64,000 nt of DNA, taken from Flavobacterium anhuiense. GTDB taxonomy: Bacteria; Bacteroidota; Bacteroidia; Flavobacteriales; Flavobacteriaceae. This document shows, piece by piece, positions 54,643 through 63,212 of the stretch; within the stretch, counting starts at the first letter, position 1; every line of letters starts with the position of its first letter. Under the pieces are notes generated by a model. The model had not been told where the DNA came from, made no database searches, and saw only the letters and a list, made by a program, of their open reading frames with translations. A program made the translations under genes and the position numbers. Location of the stretch: the NCBI RefSeq assembly GCF_004151235.1, contig NZ_JUIV01000006.1, positions 62,001 through 126,000 on the forward strand, written 5' to 3'.

Positions 54643-56043
54643 ATGATAAATCAAGATTCTATAGTTGCTTTGGCTACGCCTTCGGGAGCTGGAGCTATCG
54701 CCATAATTCGTATTTCTGGAGCCGAGGCTATTACCATTGGTAATTCGGTTTTTAAATCTATTAAAAACAAAGATTTAACTAAGCAGAAAACGCATACGCT
54801 TCACTTAGGACATATTGTAGACGGAAGCAAAACGCTAGACGAAGTGTTAGTTTCTGTTTTTAAAGGACCTAACTCTTACACGGGAGAAGATACAATTGAA
54901 ATTTCTTGCCACGGATCGACTTATATTCAGCAACAGATTATTCAATTGTTATTGCGAAATGGCTGTAGAATGGCAGATGCAGGTGAATTTACATTGAGAG
55001 CTTTCTTAAATGGAAAATTAGACTTATCACAGGCAGAAGCGGTTGCCGATTTGATTTCGTCAGATAACGAAGCTTCTCACCAAATTGCGATGCAGCAAAT
55101 GCGTGGCGGATTTAGTAATGAAATTGCAAAACTTAGAGAAGAACTTTTGAATTTTGCTTCTTTAATTGAATTGGAATTGGATTTTGCAGAGGAAGATGTA
55201 GAATTTGCTGATAGAACGCAGTTTCATGAATTATTGAATCGAATTGAATTTGTTTTAAAACGTCTGATTGATTCGTTTGCAGTTGGAAATGTAATTAAAA
55301 ACGGAATTCCAGTTGCAATTGTTGGCGAACCTAATGTTGGGAAATCAACTTTATTAAATGCTTTATTAAATGAAGAACGTGCCATTGTTTCTGACATTGC
55401 GGGAACCACTCGCGATACAATTGAAGATGAATTAGTGATTGGCGGCATCGGATTTAGATTTATTGATACAGCCGGAATCCGTGACACGAAAGATGTTGTA
55501 GAAAGCATCGGAATAAAGAAAACCTTCGAAAAAATCGATCAAGCTCAAGTTGTAATTTATTTATTTGACGGATTGAAATTCCAAACTTCAAGTTCAGAAT
55601 TTGTAAATGAAATCGAACAGATTAAGAATAAATATCCGCTAAAACCGCTAATTATTGTGGTAAATAAAAAAGATATTTTATCTGCTGATGAAGTAGCGAA
55701 TATTACCAATCAGTTAGAAAAATTAAATGCGAAACTGTTATTGATTTCTGCGAAAGAAAAAATAGGGGTAGAGGATTTAAAAAATGAATTATTGTCTTTT
55801 GTAAATACAGGAGCGCTCCGTAATAATGAAACGATTGTTACTAACACAAGACACTACGATTCTCTATTAAAAGCTTTAGATGAAATTCAGAAAGTGAAAT
55901 TTGGTTTAGAGTCAGGTCTTTCAAGCGATCTTATGGCACTAGATATTCGCGAAGCTCTGTATCAATTCGGACTGATTACTGGGCAAGTATCTAATGATGA
56001 GTTGTTGGGGAATATCTTCGCCAATTTCTGCATCGGCAAATAG
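54643..56043 (+). CDS. mnmE: tRNA modification GTPase MnmE
   Basis: With MnmG it modifies the wobble uridine of certain tRNAs. The 466-residue protein begins at 54643 (MINQDSIVALATPSG); an in-frame ATG at 54580 adds an unlikely leader. The order is the N-terminal folate-binding domain, helical domain, and inserted G domain with P-loop GEPNVGKSTLLNAL, switch GTTRDTIED, DTAGIRDT and NKKD. The protein ends in the conserved FCIGK with the active Cys. Its 3' end is a known integration site for Salmonella island SGI1, and here an integrase module follows 400 bases later. Confidence 0.97.
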   Translation: MINQDSIVALATPSGAGAIAIIRISGAEAITIGNSVFKSIKNKDLTKQKTHTLHLGHIVDGSKTLDEVLVSVFKGPNSYTGEDTIEISCHGSTYIQQQIIQLLLRNGCRMADAGEFTLRAFLNGKLDLSQAEAVADLISSDNEASHQIAMQQMRGGFSNEIAKLREELLNFASLIELELDFAEEDVEFADRTQFHELLNRIEFVLKRLIDSFAVGNVIKNGIPVAIVGEPNVGKSTLLNALLNEERAIVSDIAGTTRDTIEDELVIGGIGFRFIDTAGIRDTKDVVESIGIKKTFEKIDQAQVVIYLFDGLKFQTSSSEFVNEIEQIKNKYPLKPLIIVVNKKDILSADEVANITNQLEKLNAKLLLISAKEKIGVEDLKNELLSFVNTGALRNNETIVTNTRHYDSLLKALDEIQKVKFGLESGLSSDLMALDIREALYQFGLITGQVSNDELLGNIFANFCIGK

Positions 56044-56075
56044 AGGGCGCAAAGAAACACAAAATAAAAACAAAC

Positions 56076-56120
56076 AAAATAGCTAAAATGTTGGTAATTA
56101 ACATTTTGGCTATTTTTTTA
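56076..56120 (+). terminator. Terminator after mnmE
   Basis: AAAATAGCTAAAATGTT and AACATTTTGGCTATTTT pair over 17 bases with one G-T pair, followed by T residues. It lies 33 bases after the mnmE stop. Confidence 0.85.
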
Positions 56121-56173
56121 TTCAATTGTTTTTTGGAATATTTGAGTGTTGTTTTGTTAAAATTTATACCTCA

Positions 56174-56200
56174 TTTGTACCTCGGTTTCCGAGGTACAAA
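56174..56200. repeat. Perfect 12-bp hairpin TTTGTACCTCGG, left of the integrase module
   Basis: TTTGTACCTCGG (56174-56185) and CCGAGGTACAAA (56189-56200) surround a TTT loop. No T-run follows, so it is not a usual terminator. It lies between mnmE and the excisionase-like gene and may be a binding or attachment site. The rest of 56121-56430 shows nothing recognisable. Confidence 0.6.
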
Positions 56201-56430
56201 CTTTGTGACAAAAAGGGATGAATTATGACACACTTGAGTACTTTTTAAAGGTTTTATAAAGTGTTAATTTCAGGTAAAGAAGTTAGCAAAAATATTTAAA
56301 ACAACCACATCGTTAGTTATCTGTCCAAAGATATTTCTAAAGAATATATTATATAGAAAATGAGTTTGGGAGATGATTGCTACAGTTCAAAGAGCTTTTA
56401 AGTAATGTAGGAAACCTAAATTTTAAAATT

Positions 56431-57000
56431 ATGAGTTCAAACATTAGGATTACCAAAGTCTGCCAATTCTGCAATAATGAATTTACGGCAAAAACGATCA
56501 AAACAAGATTCTGCTCCCTTGCCTGCGGGAGTAAGAGCTACAAAAAAAGGAGCAGGGATAATAAAAAAGAGGCAGCAAGACTGCAAAGGGAAGCGGTTAA
56601 TAATGCCGAAATTCAAAGACTTGGAGAACTTGACTTTCTCAGCATTGATGAGGCCAGCATTTTTATAGGAATAAGCAGAAGAACCCTTTACAGAGCCATA
56701 TCTAGAAAAGAACTTAAGGCCGGTAAGTGTGGTTCCAGAACTTTTATCGAGCGGTCAGATATCACTCAGTTTAAAGAGAATCTGCATCAAAGCTGGACAG
56801 ACAAAGAAGAAGCAAGAAAATTTCCAGGAATTGAAAACTGCTATACAATGTCCGAAGCCCAGATAAAATTTAAGGTTTCCCCTTCTGCTTTATATGGTAT
56901 ACTGAAAAGAAAAGGGATCTTGAAATATAATTACGGCAAGTTTGTCTATACTGCCAAGAGAGATTTAGATGAATTATTTAACGTTGAGAGCCATGAGTAA
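56431..57000 (+). CDS. Excisionase-like protein with zinc finger and two HTH domains
   Basis: A 189-residue protein, starting best at 56431 (MSSNIRITKVCQFC). It has a small four-Cys zinc-binding motif (CQFC and CSLAC, about residues 11-33), a basic linker, then two MerR/excisionase-type HTH_17 domains: LSIDEASIFIGISRRTLYRAI and MSEAQIKFKVSPSALYGILKR. It overlaps the integrase start by eight bases, so the two genes are translated together. It probably directs excision or regulates the integrase. Confidence 0.85.
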   Translation: MSSNIRITKVCQFCNNEFTAKTIKTRFCSLACGSKSYKKRSRDNKKEAARLQREAVNNAEIQRLGELDFLSIDEASIFIGISRRTLYRAISRKELKAGKCGSRTFIERSDITQFKENLHQSWTDKEEARKFPGIENCYTMSEAQIKFKVSPSALYGILKRKGILKYNYGKFVYTAKRDLDELFNVESHE

Positions 57001-58135
57001 AAGTATCGTAACACTTAGAAAAAAAGCTATTTCTCAGGGGAGGATGTCTCTTTATTTAGATTTTTATCCTCCCGTATGGAATTCGGCAATTAACGATTAT
57101 ACCAGACGCGAGTTTTTAAAAATCTACGTATATCAAAAACCAGCTGACCAGTACCAGAAAATAGCCAATAAAGAAAGTCTACATACAGCGGAGCTCATTC
57201 GTGCACGTAGACAGAATGAAATCAACAAAAGTGAAATTTATTCCGCATTTGAAAAAGAGCAGCTGGCAATTCAGGCAGTCGGGAATGAATCTTTTCTGCA
57301 GTATTATAAAAATTTAGGGAATAAAAAGGTTGGTAACAATTTATCAATCTGGGCCTGTGCTATTATTCATTTTGAGGCTTTTTTAAAAGGAAGGGATTTA
57401 TCATTTAAAGAGGTGACAGTTACTCTAATTGAAGATTACAGAGATTATCTTTTGAAAGCTAAAAGTTTAAGGAAGAATAAGAAGCAGCTGTCGCGTAACA
57501 CTGCTCTCTCTTATTATAACAAGATTAAAACTACTCTAAAAGCAGCCTATAGAGAGGATAAGCTTAAAACAGATATCAATGCAAAGATAGGATCAATAAA
57601 GGAAATGGAATCCCAACGTAATTTTTTGACTCTCGAGGAAACCCGAAGGCTGTTTGAAACTCCCTGCCCGAAATTGATTGTAAGAAGAATTTCTATGTTT
57701 TCAGTTCTTACAGGCGTGAGGTATTCCGATATTGCCAAGCTGACCTGGTCAGAATTGCAACATGTTGAGAATGACGGGCACTATATTATTTTCAGGCAAA
57801 AGAAAACGGAAGGCACTGCATCCATACCGATCTCCGATGAAGCTTTCGAATTGCTTGGCAAGAGACGGAGAGAAAATGAGAAGGTATTTAAAGATTTGAA
57901 CAAATGGGATGTTGACCGTACGCTTCCTGTATGGGTGGCATTGTCAGGCATCAATAAGCATATTACCTTTCACTGTTTCAGGCATACTTATGCTACATTA
58001 CAGCTGACGGCTGGAACTGATATTTTTACCATATCTAAAATGCTTGGTCATAAGAACGTTAAGACAACGCAGATATATGCGAAGGTAATTGACCAGAAGA
58101 AAAGGGACGCAGCAGGCAGAATTTCTTTAGAATAA
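56993..58135 (+). CDS. Tyrosine recombinase (site-specific integrase)
   Basis: A 380-residue integrase, starting at 56993 inside the upstream gene's stop region. The N-terminal arm-binding domain (about 1-75), a SAM-like core-binding domain (about 95-195) and the catalytic domain are all present. The active-site residues are visible: R243 in LTGVRYSDIAK, H327 and R330 in HCFRHTYA, H353 in LGHKN and Y362 in TQIYAKV. It is typical of Bacteroidota integrative elements. Its place just after mnmE suggests insertion at that gene. It looks intact and is followed by a terminator. Confidence 0.95.
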   Translation: MSKSIVTLRKKAISQGRMSLYLDFYPPVWNSAINDYTRREFLKIYVYQKPADQYQKIANKESLHTAELIRARRQNEINKSEIYSAFEKEQLAIQAVGNESFLQYYKNLGNKKVGNNLSIWACAIIHFEAFLKGRDLSFKEVTVTLIEDYRDYLLKAKSLRKNKKQLSRNTALSYYNKIKTTLKAAYREDKLKTDINAKIGSIKEMESQRNFLTLEETRRLFETPCPKLIVRRISMFSVLTGVRYSDIAKLTWSELQHVENDGHYIIFRQKKTEGTASIPISDEAFELLGKRRRENEKVFKDLNKWDVDRTLPVWVALSGINKHITFHCFRHTYATLQLTAGTDIFTISKMLGHKNVKTTQIYAKVIDQKKRDAAGRISLE

Positions 58136-58159
58136 AGTTTTTTCTTTAGCAATTTTTTT

Positions 58160-58200
58160 AACGCTTTACCCAAATAGAGGTAAGGCGTTTTTTATTTTTT
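58160..58200 (+). terminator. Terminator after the integrase
   Basis: AACGCTTTACC and GGTAAGGCGTT form an 11-base stem with one G-T pair, followed by a long T run from 58188. Confidence 0.88.
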
Positions 58201-58226
58201 TTAGGATTAAATGATTTTTAGATTTT

Positions 58227-58526
58227 TTAGAAATTATTATTCAAAAAATTGCAGGTTTTACAATAGGTTATCTTTTTATATGGACTCTTTATCTTTATTT
58301 TCTTGTTTTTATTTTCGAGATTTTCATGTAAAGCTTCTTCTTCTTTTGTAATTTTATTAGTTTCCGGATCTTCTAAGATTTTTTTAACGCTAATTCCAGC
58401 TATTAACCTAAGAAATGACAATATTTCGGCTGTTTGTGCAAGAGTAACATCCATTCCTTCGTCAGTTAACATTTTTAGTGCTTTTTCAGGTGTGATTTTT
58501 CCAGTATGATTTTGATTAAATTCCAT
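58227..58526 (-). CDS. Small hypothetical protein
   Basis: A 99-residue predicted cytoplasmic protein. The first 60 residues look like a folded helical unit: TPEKALKMLTDEGMDVTLAQTAEILSFLRLIAG. The remainder is Lys- and Glu-rich and ends in a CKTC motif. I do not recognise a family; similar small genes accompany mobile elements in this phylum, which is an impression only. It is convergent with the integrase, with a terminator between them. Confidence 0.6.
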   Translation of the reverse strand: MEFNQNHTGKITPEKALKMLTDEGMDVTLAQTAEILSFLRLIAGISVKKILEDPETNKITKEEEALHENLENKNKKIKIKSPYKKITYCKTCNFLNNNF

Positions 58527-58599
58527 TTTTTACTTTTTTATATTTTGTAATTAATGTAAAGATAATCAGTTGTTTATGTGGCTTTAGGAAGTGGTTTAT

Positions 58600-58631
58600 T
58601 TTGTCCTGTTGGGGGACGGGGACAGGACAAA
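58600..58631. repeat. 10-bp hairpin TTTGTCCTGT, right of the integrase module, with partial second copy
   Basis: TTTGTCCTGT (58600-58609) and ACAGGACAAA (58622-58631) flank the G-rich loop TGGGGGACGGGG. TGTCCTGTTGGGGA recurs at 58719-58732 without the right arm. The rest of 58632-59259 is AT-rich; short open frames there lack coding character. Confidence 0.55.
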
Positions 58632-59259
58632 TTACAACATCATTTTTGGATGATTTGAAGCAATTGGCTTTCTATATGTAGTGTCTGTCTTCCATTGGCT
58701 ATGTAAATTTGGTTTAGATGTCCTGTTGGGGATTGATGCAAAAATTATAAAAAACTCAATTGATTCATGGCATAACACTAATATAAATTTATAAATATTA
58801 TGGAGCATTTGAAAAGATTGTTATAGTTAAGGCAGAATTGTCTTTCTTTGGCTCTATGGATTACTTTATGCTATTTAGGTTTTGTGGCACAAATGTAATC
58901 CCTTTCAGCTTAGAATGCTTAAAAAAATAGGTCATGCAAACAGAAATTTTAAGGAATGGCAAAAAGAAAAACATCTTATTTGCGAATTCGATTTTTGTTT
59001 GCATTTCCAGAATTATAATTATTCTATATCTTATGCGAATAGAAATAGCAGTGTTAGATTTTTTTTGTTAAATTTACCATAATCCCTAAAGTATTTTTTT
59101 TACCTACTCATAATTTAAAAGTTTTGTCAGGAATTTGTCCGCTGTCTTCTGAAAGCTTTTTTTAAATAATTTTTGTTTTTTTTGAATTAATACCTGTTGC
59201 ACCATCTGGTTTCACATAAAGATTTTTTTAAGAATAAATAAATAATAAATTTTAAGATT

Positions 59260-60678
59260 ATGAAGAGATCACTTTTACTATTTGCTGCTTTTCTGCTTTT
59301 TATAAGCTGTAAAAAAGAAACAACAACAACACAAAACGCATTAAGTGCTGAAGAAGCAAAGTCTATCGCAAAGGAAGCATACATTTATGGCTATCCAATG
59401 TTAATGGGCTATCGGGCTTTGTATGCCTCTACAGTGGATAAAAAAAGTCCTGCCTACCGAAGCGGCTTTAATATCATAACCCATGACAGACGTCCGGCAG
59501 ATGATACGAGAAAAGATGTAGTTTCCATGAATGCGGACACGCCTTATTCTTTATTTGCTCTTGACTTAAGGGCAGAACCTATTGTATTGTCTGTTCCTGC
59601 GATAAAAGACAGATATTATGTATTTCAATTTACGGATCTTTTTACGCATAATTTTGCTTATGTAGGAACAAGAAGCACAGGCAGCGAAGCAGGAGATTAT
59701 CTGTTTGTCGGTCCGGATTATAAAGGAGAAATACCAAAAGGAAAATTTAAAAAGGTTTTTAATGTAGAGAGCCAGCTTGCAATTGGCATTGGAAGGACCC
59801 AGCTATTGGGCAGCAAAGATTTAGCAAATGTTATCCAGATTCAGGATAAGTATAAAGTTACTTCATTGAGCCAATTTTTAGGCACTGCATCTCCGAAAAA
59901 AGCATCTGAAATTAATTGGATTGCCTTCAATCCAAAAGACATAGAAGATGCAAATTTCATTAAATATATGAATGTCTATCTGGACTTGGTTAAACCTTTC
60001 AATAAAGAAGATGTCGAGGATCTTGCAAAATTTGAAAAAATTGGAATAAAAGCGGGAGCCGATTTTGATTCTTCACAGCTAAACGAAGAAACCCTCAAAG
60101 CCATTAATGATGGTGTTCAGGAAGGAATAACGGCAATTAAGGAAAAAGCCGCTCATATCAGCGAGCAGAAAAATGGATGGAATATGATGGATCCTTTCGG
60201 AAATAGAGAATTCTACAAAAAAGACCATCTTTTGCGCGCTGCCGCTGTTATGGTTGGAATCTATGGAAATGATAAAATTGAAGCTTTTTATCCTGTTGTT
60301 TACAATGATAAAGAAGGGCAGACTTTAAACGGAAAAACAAACAAGTATAAAATTCATTTTTCTAAAGATGAAATTCCGCCTGCAAAATATTTTTGGTCCA
60401 TAACTATGTATGATAAAAGTGCAGATGGAACAGGAGGATATTTAATCAAAAATCCAATCAATAGATTTCTGATTAATTCAACTACAGAAGGATTGGTTTA
60501 TGATAAAGACGGAGGCTTGACAATTTATATTCAAAACCAAAAACCAGATAAATCTCTAGAGGCTAACTGGCTTCCAGCCCCTGCAGAAGAATTTTATCTA
60601 ATGACACGGATTTATGGGCCAAAAGAATCTGCCCTGAATGGTACATGGTCGCCTCCAGCAATTGAAAAAGTAAATTGA
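59260..60678 (+). CDS. DUF1254/DUF1214 lipoprotein, first of a tandem pair
   Basis: Lipoprotein of 472 residues with lipobox LFISC followed by KKETTTT. The DUF1254 domain covers about residues 30-180 (EAYIYGYPMLMGYRALYAS, SMNADTPYSLFALDLRAEPIVLSVP, YYVFQFTDLFTHNFAYVG). The DUF1214 domain forms the C-terminal third (KYFWSITMYDKSADGTGGYLIKNPINRFLI, ANWLPAPAEEFYLMTRIYGP). No enzymatic activity is established for the family as far as I know. It is 31 bases before a paralogue, so the two form an operon. Confidence 0.88.
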   Translation: MKRSLLLFAAFLLFISCKKETTTTQNALSAEEAKSIAKEAYIYGYPMLMGYRALYASTVDKKSPAYRSGFNIITHDRRPADDTRKDVVSMNADTPYSLFALDLRAEPIVLSVPAIKDRYYVFQFTDLFTHNFAYVGTRSTGSEAGDYLFVGPDYKGEIPKGKFKKVFNVESQLAIGIGRTQLLGSKDLANVIQIQDKYKVTSLSQFLGTASPKKASEINWIAFNPKDIEDANFIKYMNVYLDLVKPFNKEDVEDLAKFEKIGIKAGADFDSSQLNEETLKAINDGVQEGITAIKEKAAHISEQKNGWNMMDPFGNREFYKKDHLLRAAAVMVGIYGNDKIEAFYPVVYNDKEGQTLNGKTNKYKIHFSKDEIPPAKYFWSITMYDKSADGTGGYLIKNPINRFLINSTTEGLVYDKDGGLTIYIQNQKPDKSLEANWLPAPAEEFYLMTRIYGPKESALNGTWSPPAIEKVN

Positions 60679-60709
60679 ACTTCCAAAAGCAATTCCAAAA
60701 AGAAGAATT

Positions 60710-62143
60710 ATGAAAAATAAAATATTAATTTTTGTTTTAGCAGCTGCTACAATGGTTTTTGTATGCTGTAAAAAAGAAGGTAAAGAAGGTCAGACTAGTA
60801 TATCAGCTGCCGATGCAAGTAATATTGATCTAAAAGAGATTAGGGAAATTACCAAGGAGGCTTATATTTACGGATTTCCTATTGTAGATAACAGCAGGAT
60901 TCAATATGCATATTTTGTAGATAAACAAAATCCAGAATACAAAGCTCCGTGGAATAAGATTCGTAATGTTCCCAGAGTTTTTACCTCAGAAGATAAAGCG
61001 GTTCAAACTCCCAACTCAGATACGCCTTATTCTTGGATTGGATTAGATTTAAGAAGCGAACCTATTGTTTTTGTGATACCTCCAATTGAAAAAAACAGGT
61101 ACTGGAGCCTGCAGCTAATTGATTTGTATACTTTTAATTTTGCCTATTTGGGAAGCCGCACAACGGGAAATAATGGAGGCGTTTATATGCTTTCCGGCCC
61201 TAATTGGAAGGGAGAAAAACCCAAAGGGATTGATAAAGTTATTCCGTGCGAAACAGAAATTGCTTTAGGAATAATCCGAACACAGCTTTTTAATCCAGGT
61301 GATTTAAAAAATGTTGAAGCAATACAGAAAAAGTATGATGTTAAAACGCTTTCAGCGTTTTTAGGCAAAGCAGCTCCAGTGCAGGCAAAACCAATTGATT
61401 TTATAAAACCGCTTTCTCCGGAAGAACAAAAAAAATCATTGGAGTTTTTTAATAATCTAAATTTTGCTTTACAATTTTGCCCCGTAAATGCTTCCGAAAA
61501 GGACTTAAGAGCTCGATTTGCAAAAATTGGAGTTCAAGAAGGTAAAGCTTTCAATCCTGACAGTTTAAGCGCTGATGTTAAAAATGCCATGAACGAGGGA
61601 ATAAAAGACGCATGGCTTGAAATAGCTGAGTTAAAGAAAAGGATCGTAACGGGTGAGCTTTCGTCAGGAGACGCTTTTGGAACGAGAGAATTTCTTAAAA
61701 ATAATTATCTTTTTAGGATGAGCGGAGCGTTTTTAGGTATTTATGGAAATTCAATAGAAGAGGCAGTGTATCCATCTTATTATGTTGATTCGAATGGCGA
61801 AAAATTAAATGGTAAAAATAAGTACACTTTCAAATTGCCTCCAGGACAGCTTCCTCCAGTCAATTCATTCTGGTCCCTTACAATGTACGACCAGCCGGCA
61901 AGTCTTCTTGTTGCAAATCGGCTTAATCGCTATCTGTTAAATTCAACAATGCTTGGGCAGTTTAAAAAAGATGCTGACGGAGGATTTACGTTTTATATTC
62001 AAGCAGATTCTCCAGGAAAAGATAAGGAATCTAATTGGCTTCCAGCTCCAAAAGGTGATTTTGCTCTGATAATGCGATTGTATTGGCCAAAAGAAGAAGC
62101 TTTGAACGGCTCATGGAAGCATCCTAAACTGATTAAAAATTGA
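60710..62143 (+). CDS. DUF1254/DUF1214 lipoprotein, second of a tandem pair
   Basis: Paralogue of the preceding gene, 477 residues, with a lipoprotein signal around VFVCC followed by KKEG. It shares EAYIYGFPIVDNSR, TPNSDTPYSWIGLDLRSEPIVF, the YWSLQLIDLYTFNFAYLGSRTTG segment and the C-terminal SNWLPAPKGDFALIMRLYWPKEEALNGSW. The clear divergence between the two suggests an old duplication with separate roles. They lie in the possibly acquired segment after the integrase. Confidence 0.88.
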   Translation: MKNKILIFVLAAATMVFVCCKKEGKEGQTSISAADASNIDLKEIREITKEAYIYGFPIVDNSRIQYAYFVDKQNPEYKAPWNKIRNVPRVFTSEDKAVQTPNSDTPYSWIGLDLRSEPIVFVIPPIEKNRYWSLQLIDLYTFNFAYLGSRTTGNNGGVYMLSGPNWKGEKPKGIDKVIPCETEIALGIIRTQLFNPGDLKNVEAIQKKYDVKTLSAFLGKAAPVQAKPIDFIKPLSPEEQKKSLEFFNNLNFALQFCPVNASEKDLRARFAKIGVQEGKAFNPDSLSADVKNAMNEGIKDAWLEIAELKKRIVTGELSSGDAFGTREFLKNNYLFRMSGAFLGIYGNSIEEAVYPSYYVDSNGEKLNGKNKYTFKLPPGQLPPVNSFWSLTMYDQPASLLVANRLNRYLLNSTMLGQFKKDADGGFTFYIQADSPGKDKESNWLPAPKGDFALIMRLYWPKEEALNGSWKHPKLIKN

Positions 62144-62295
62144 TTTTTTTGTTTATTAGTTTATAATAGTCTCAGTTATTGAAAAGTGAATTAAATAAAC
62201 TTAACTACTTTTATCTGTTTTATATTTCGTACCTTAAGGAAGTTTTAGAACCGGTAAAATTTTCATAGCCTTTTTTCTTTAACCCAATAGAATTT

Positions 62296-62535
62296 ATGTA
62301 TCTGCCGGATGAATTATATAATCTTAAGTTTGCTGAACATTTTAAAGAAATGAAGAATATGTATGCAGCTGATCAACGGTTTAAGCTGATCTGTAATACC
62401 TATTGCAGAAGCATAAAGAATAATAGGAAATTAATAAATAGTCCCAATAAGTGTTTCTGCCAAACAATAGAATCTGAAAATTTATGTAGAGAACTTGAAG
62501 AGGAAATACTTTTTTATATAATACGGAGAATGTGA
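62296..62535 (+). CDS. Small hypothetical open frame
   Basis: A 79-codon frame beginning MYLPDELYNLKFAEHFKEM. The first half is amphipathic, and the second contains four Cys without a regular motif. No family is recognised. It may be a real small gene or chance. The surrounding region 62144-63212 otherwise holds no convincing gene apart from the structured element at 63037-63120. Confidence 0.3.
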   Translation: MYLPDELYNLKFAEHFKEMKNMYAADQRFKLICNTYCRSIKNNRKLINSPNKCFCQTIESENLCRELEEEILFYIIRRM

Positions 62536-63036
62536 AAAAATGGATACGATGCTGAAAATTTGGAATTAATGTAAGCGGGATATCTGTAGTACGTATTTAT
62601 TTGCAAAAATACAGAAGACTTGGTTAAAATCTAAACTTTTCCAAGGCTGTTTTGAGAAATTGTGCTCAGGTCTATTTTATTTTTTTGCATGGATTTAAAG
62701 AAGGTTTATTTTGCATGCCGAATGTGAAGTTTAGGGAATTGATACTTTATGCCGTAAACAAATTGTACAAAACAGTTTTAGAAATGGGCACTTGCTACGG
62801 CAAGTAATGCAGACAGATTATTTCTCCTTCTTAAGTGTGCCAACAAAAAGAATGCATGGCAAAACAGTATTTAGTTTTTATTTATTTGGAGCTTAAAGTG
62901 CAATGTTTTTTAAATTTATTGTTTTTTCCGATAGATTTGAACTTTCAATTACCCATCATGTATAATATGATGTTCCCGGACAGCACTATTTACAGTATAG
63001 CTACAAGTTTTGCAAATGTATTCGAATATTATTAAA

Positions 63037-63120
63037 GCGAAGCGACAAACCATAATTAGAAGGAGGGATTAATACCTAATGTGCCAGCCATAAAAATCCC
63101 TCCGATTCTGATTGCTTCGC
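63037..63120 (-). other. Structured element with an 11-residue micro-ORF behind a strong Shine-Dalgarno
   Basis: GCGAAGC (63037-63043) pairs with GCTTCGC (63114-63120), and GGAGGGAT (63062-63069) with ATCCCTCC (63096-63103). On the minus strand GGAGGG is followed six bases later by an ATG at 63091 that reads MAGTLGINPSF and stops at 63056. The codons for Pro-Ser (CCCTCC) are the complement of that Shine-Dalgarno. A strong Shine-Dalgarno is unusual in this phylum. Function unknown. Confidence 0.4.
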
Positions 63121-63212
63121 GGCAAAAAACTGATGTTTTTTTGAGCTGGCATAAAAAAACTAATTTTAAATAAAGCGGTTCAGGCTAAATTTCATTCCCT
63201 GTACTTAATCGG

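Noticed and set aside
58882..59082. A 66-codon open frame before the DUF1254 pair
   Set aside because: Asn- and Phe-rich composition, no plausible start signal and no family likeness.
62452..62468. TTTCTGCCAAACAATAG as a possible attR matching the mnmE tail TTTCTGCATCGGCAAATAG
   Set aside because: It needs gaps and mismatches in the core, and lies within another small open frame. The similarity is probably chance.
62835..63035. A 66-codon open frame left of the structured element
   Set aside because: The sequence is hydrophobic and irregular, in an AT-rich stretch with no coding signs.
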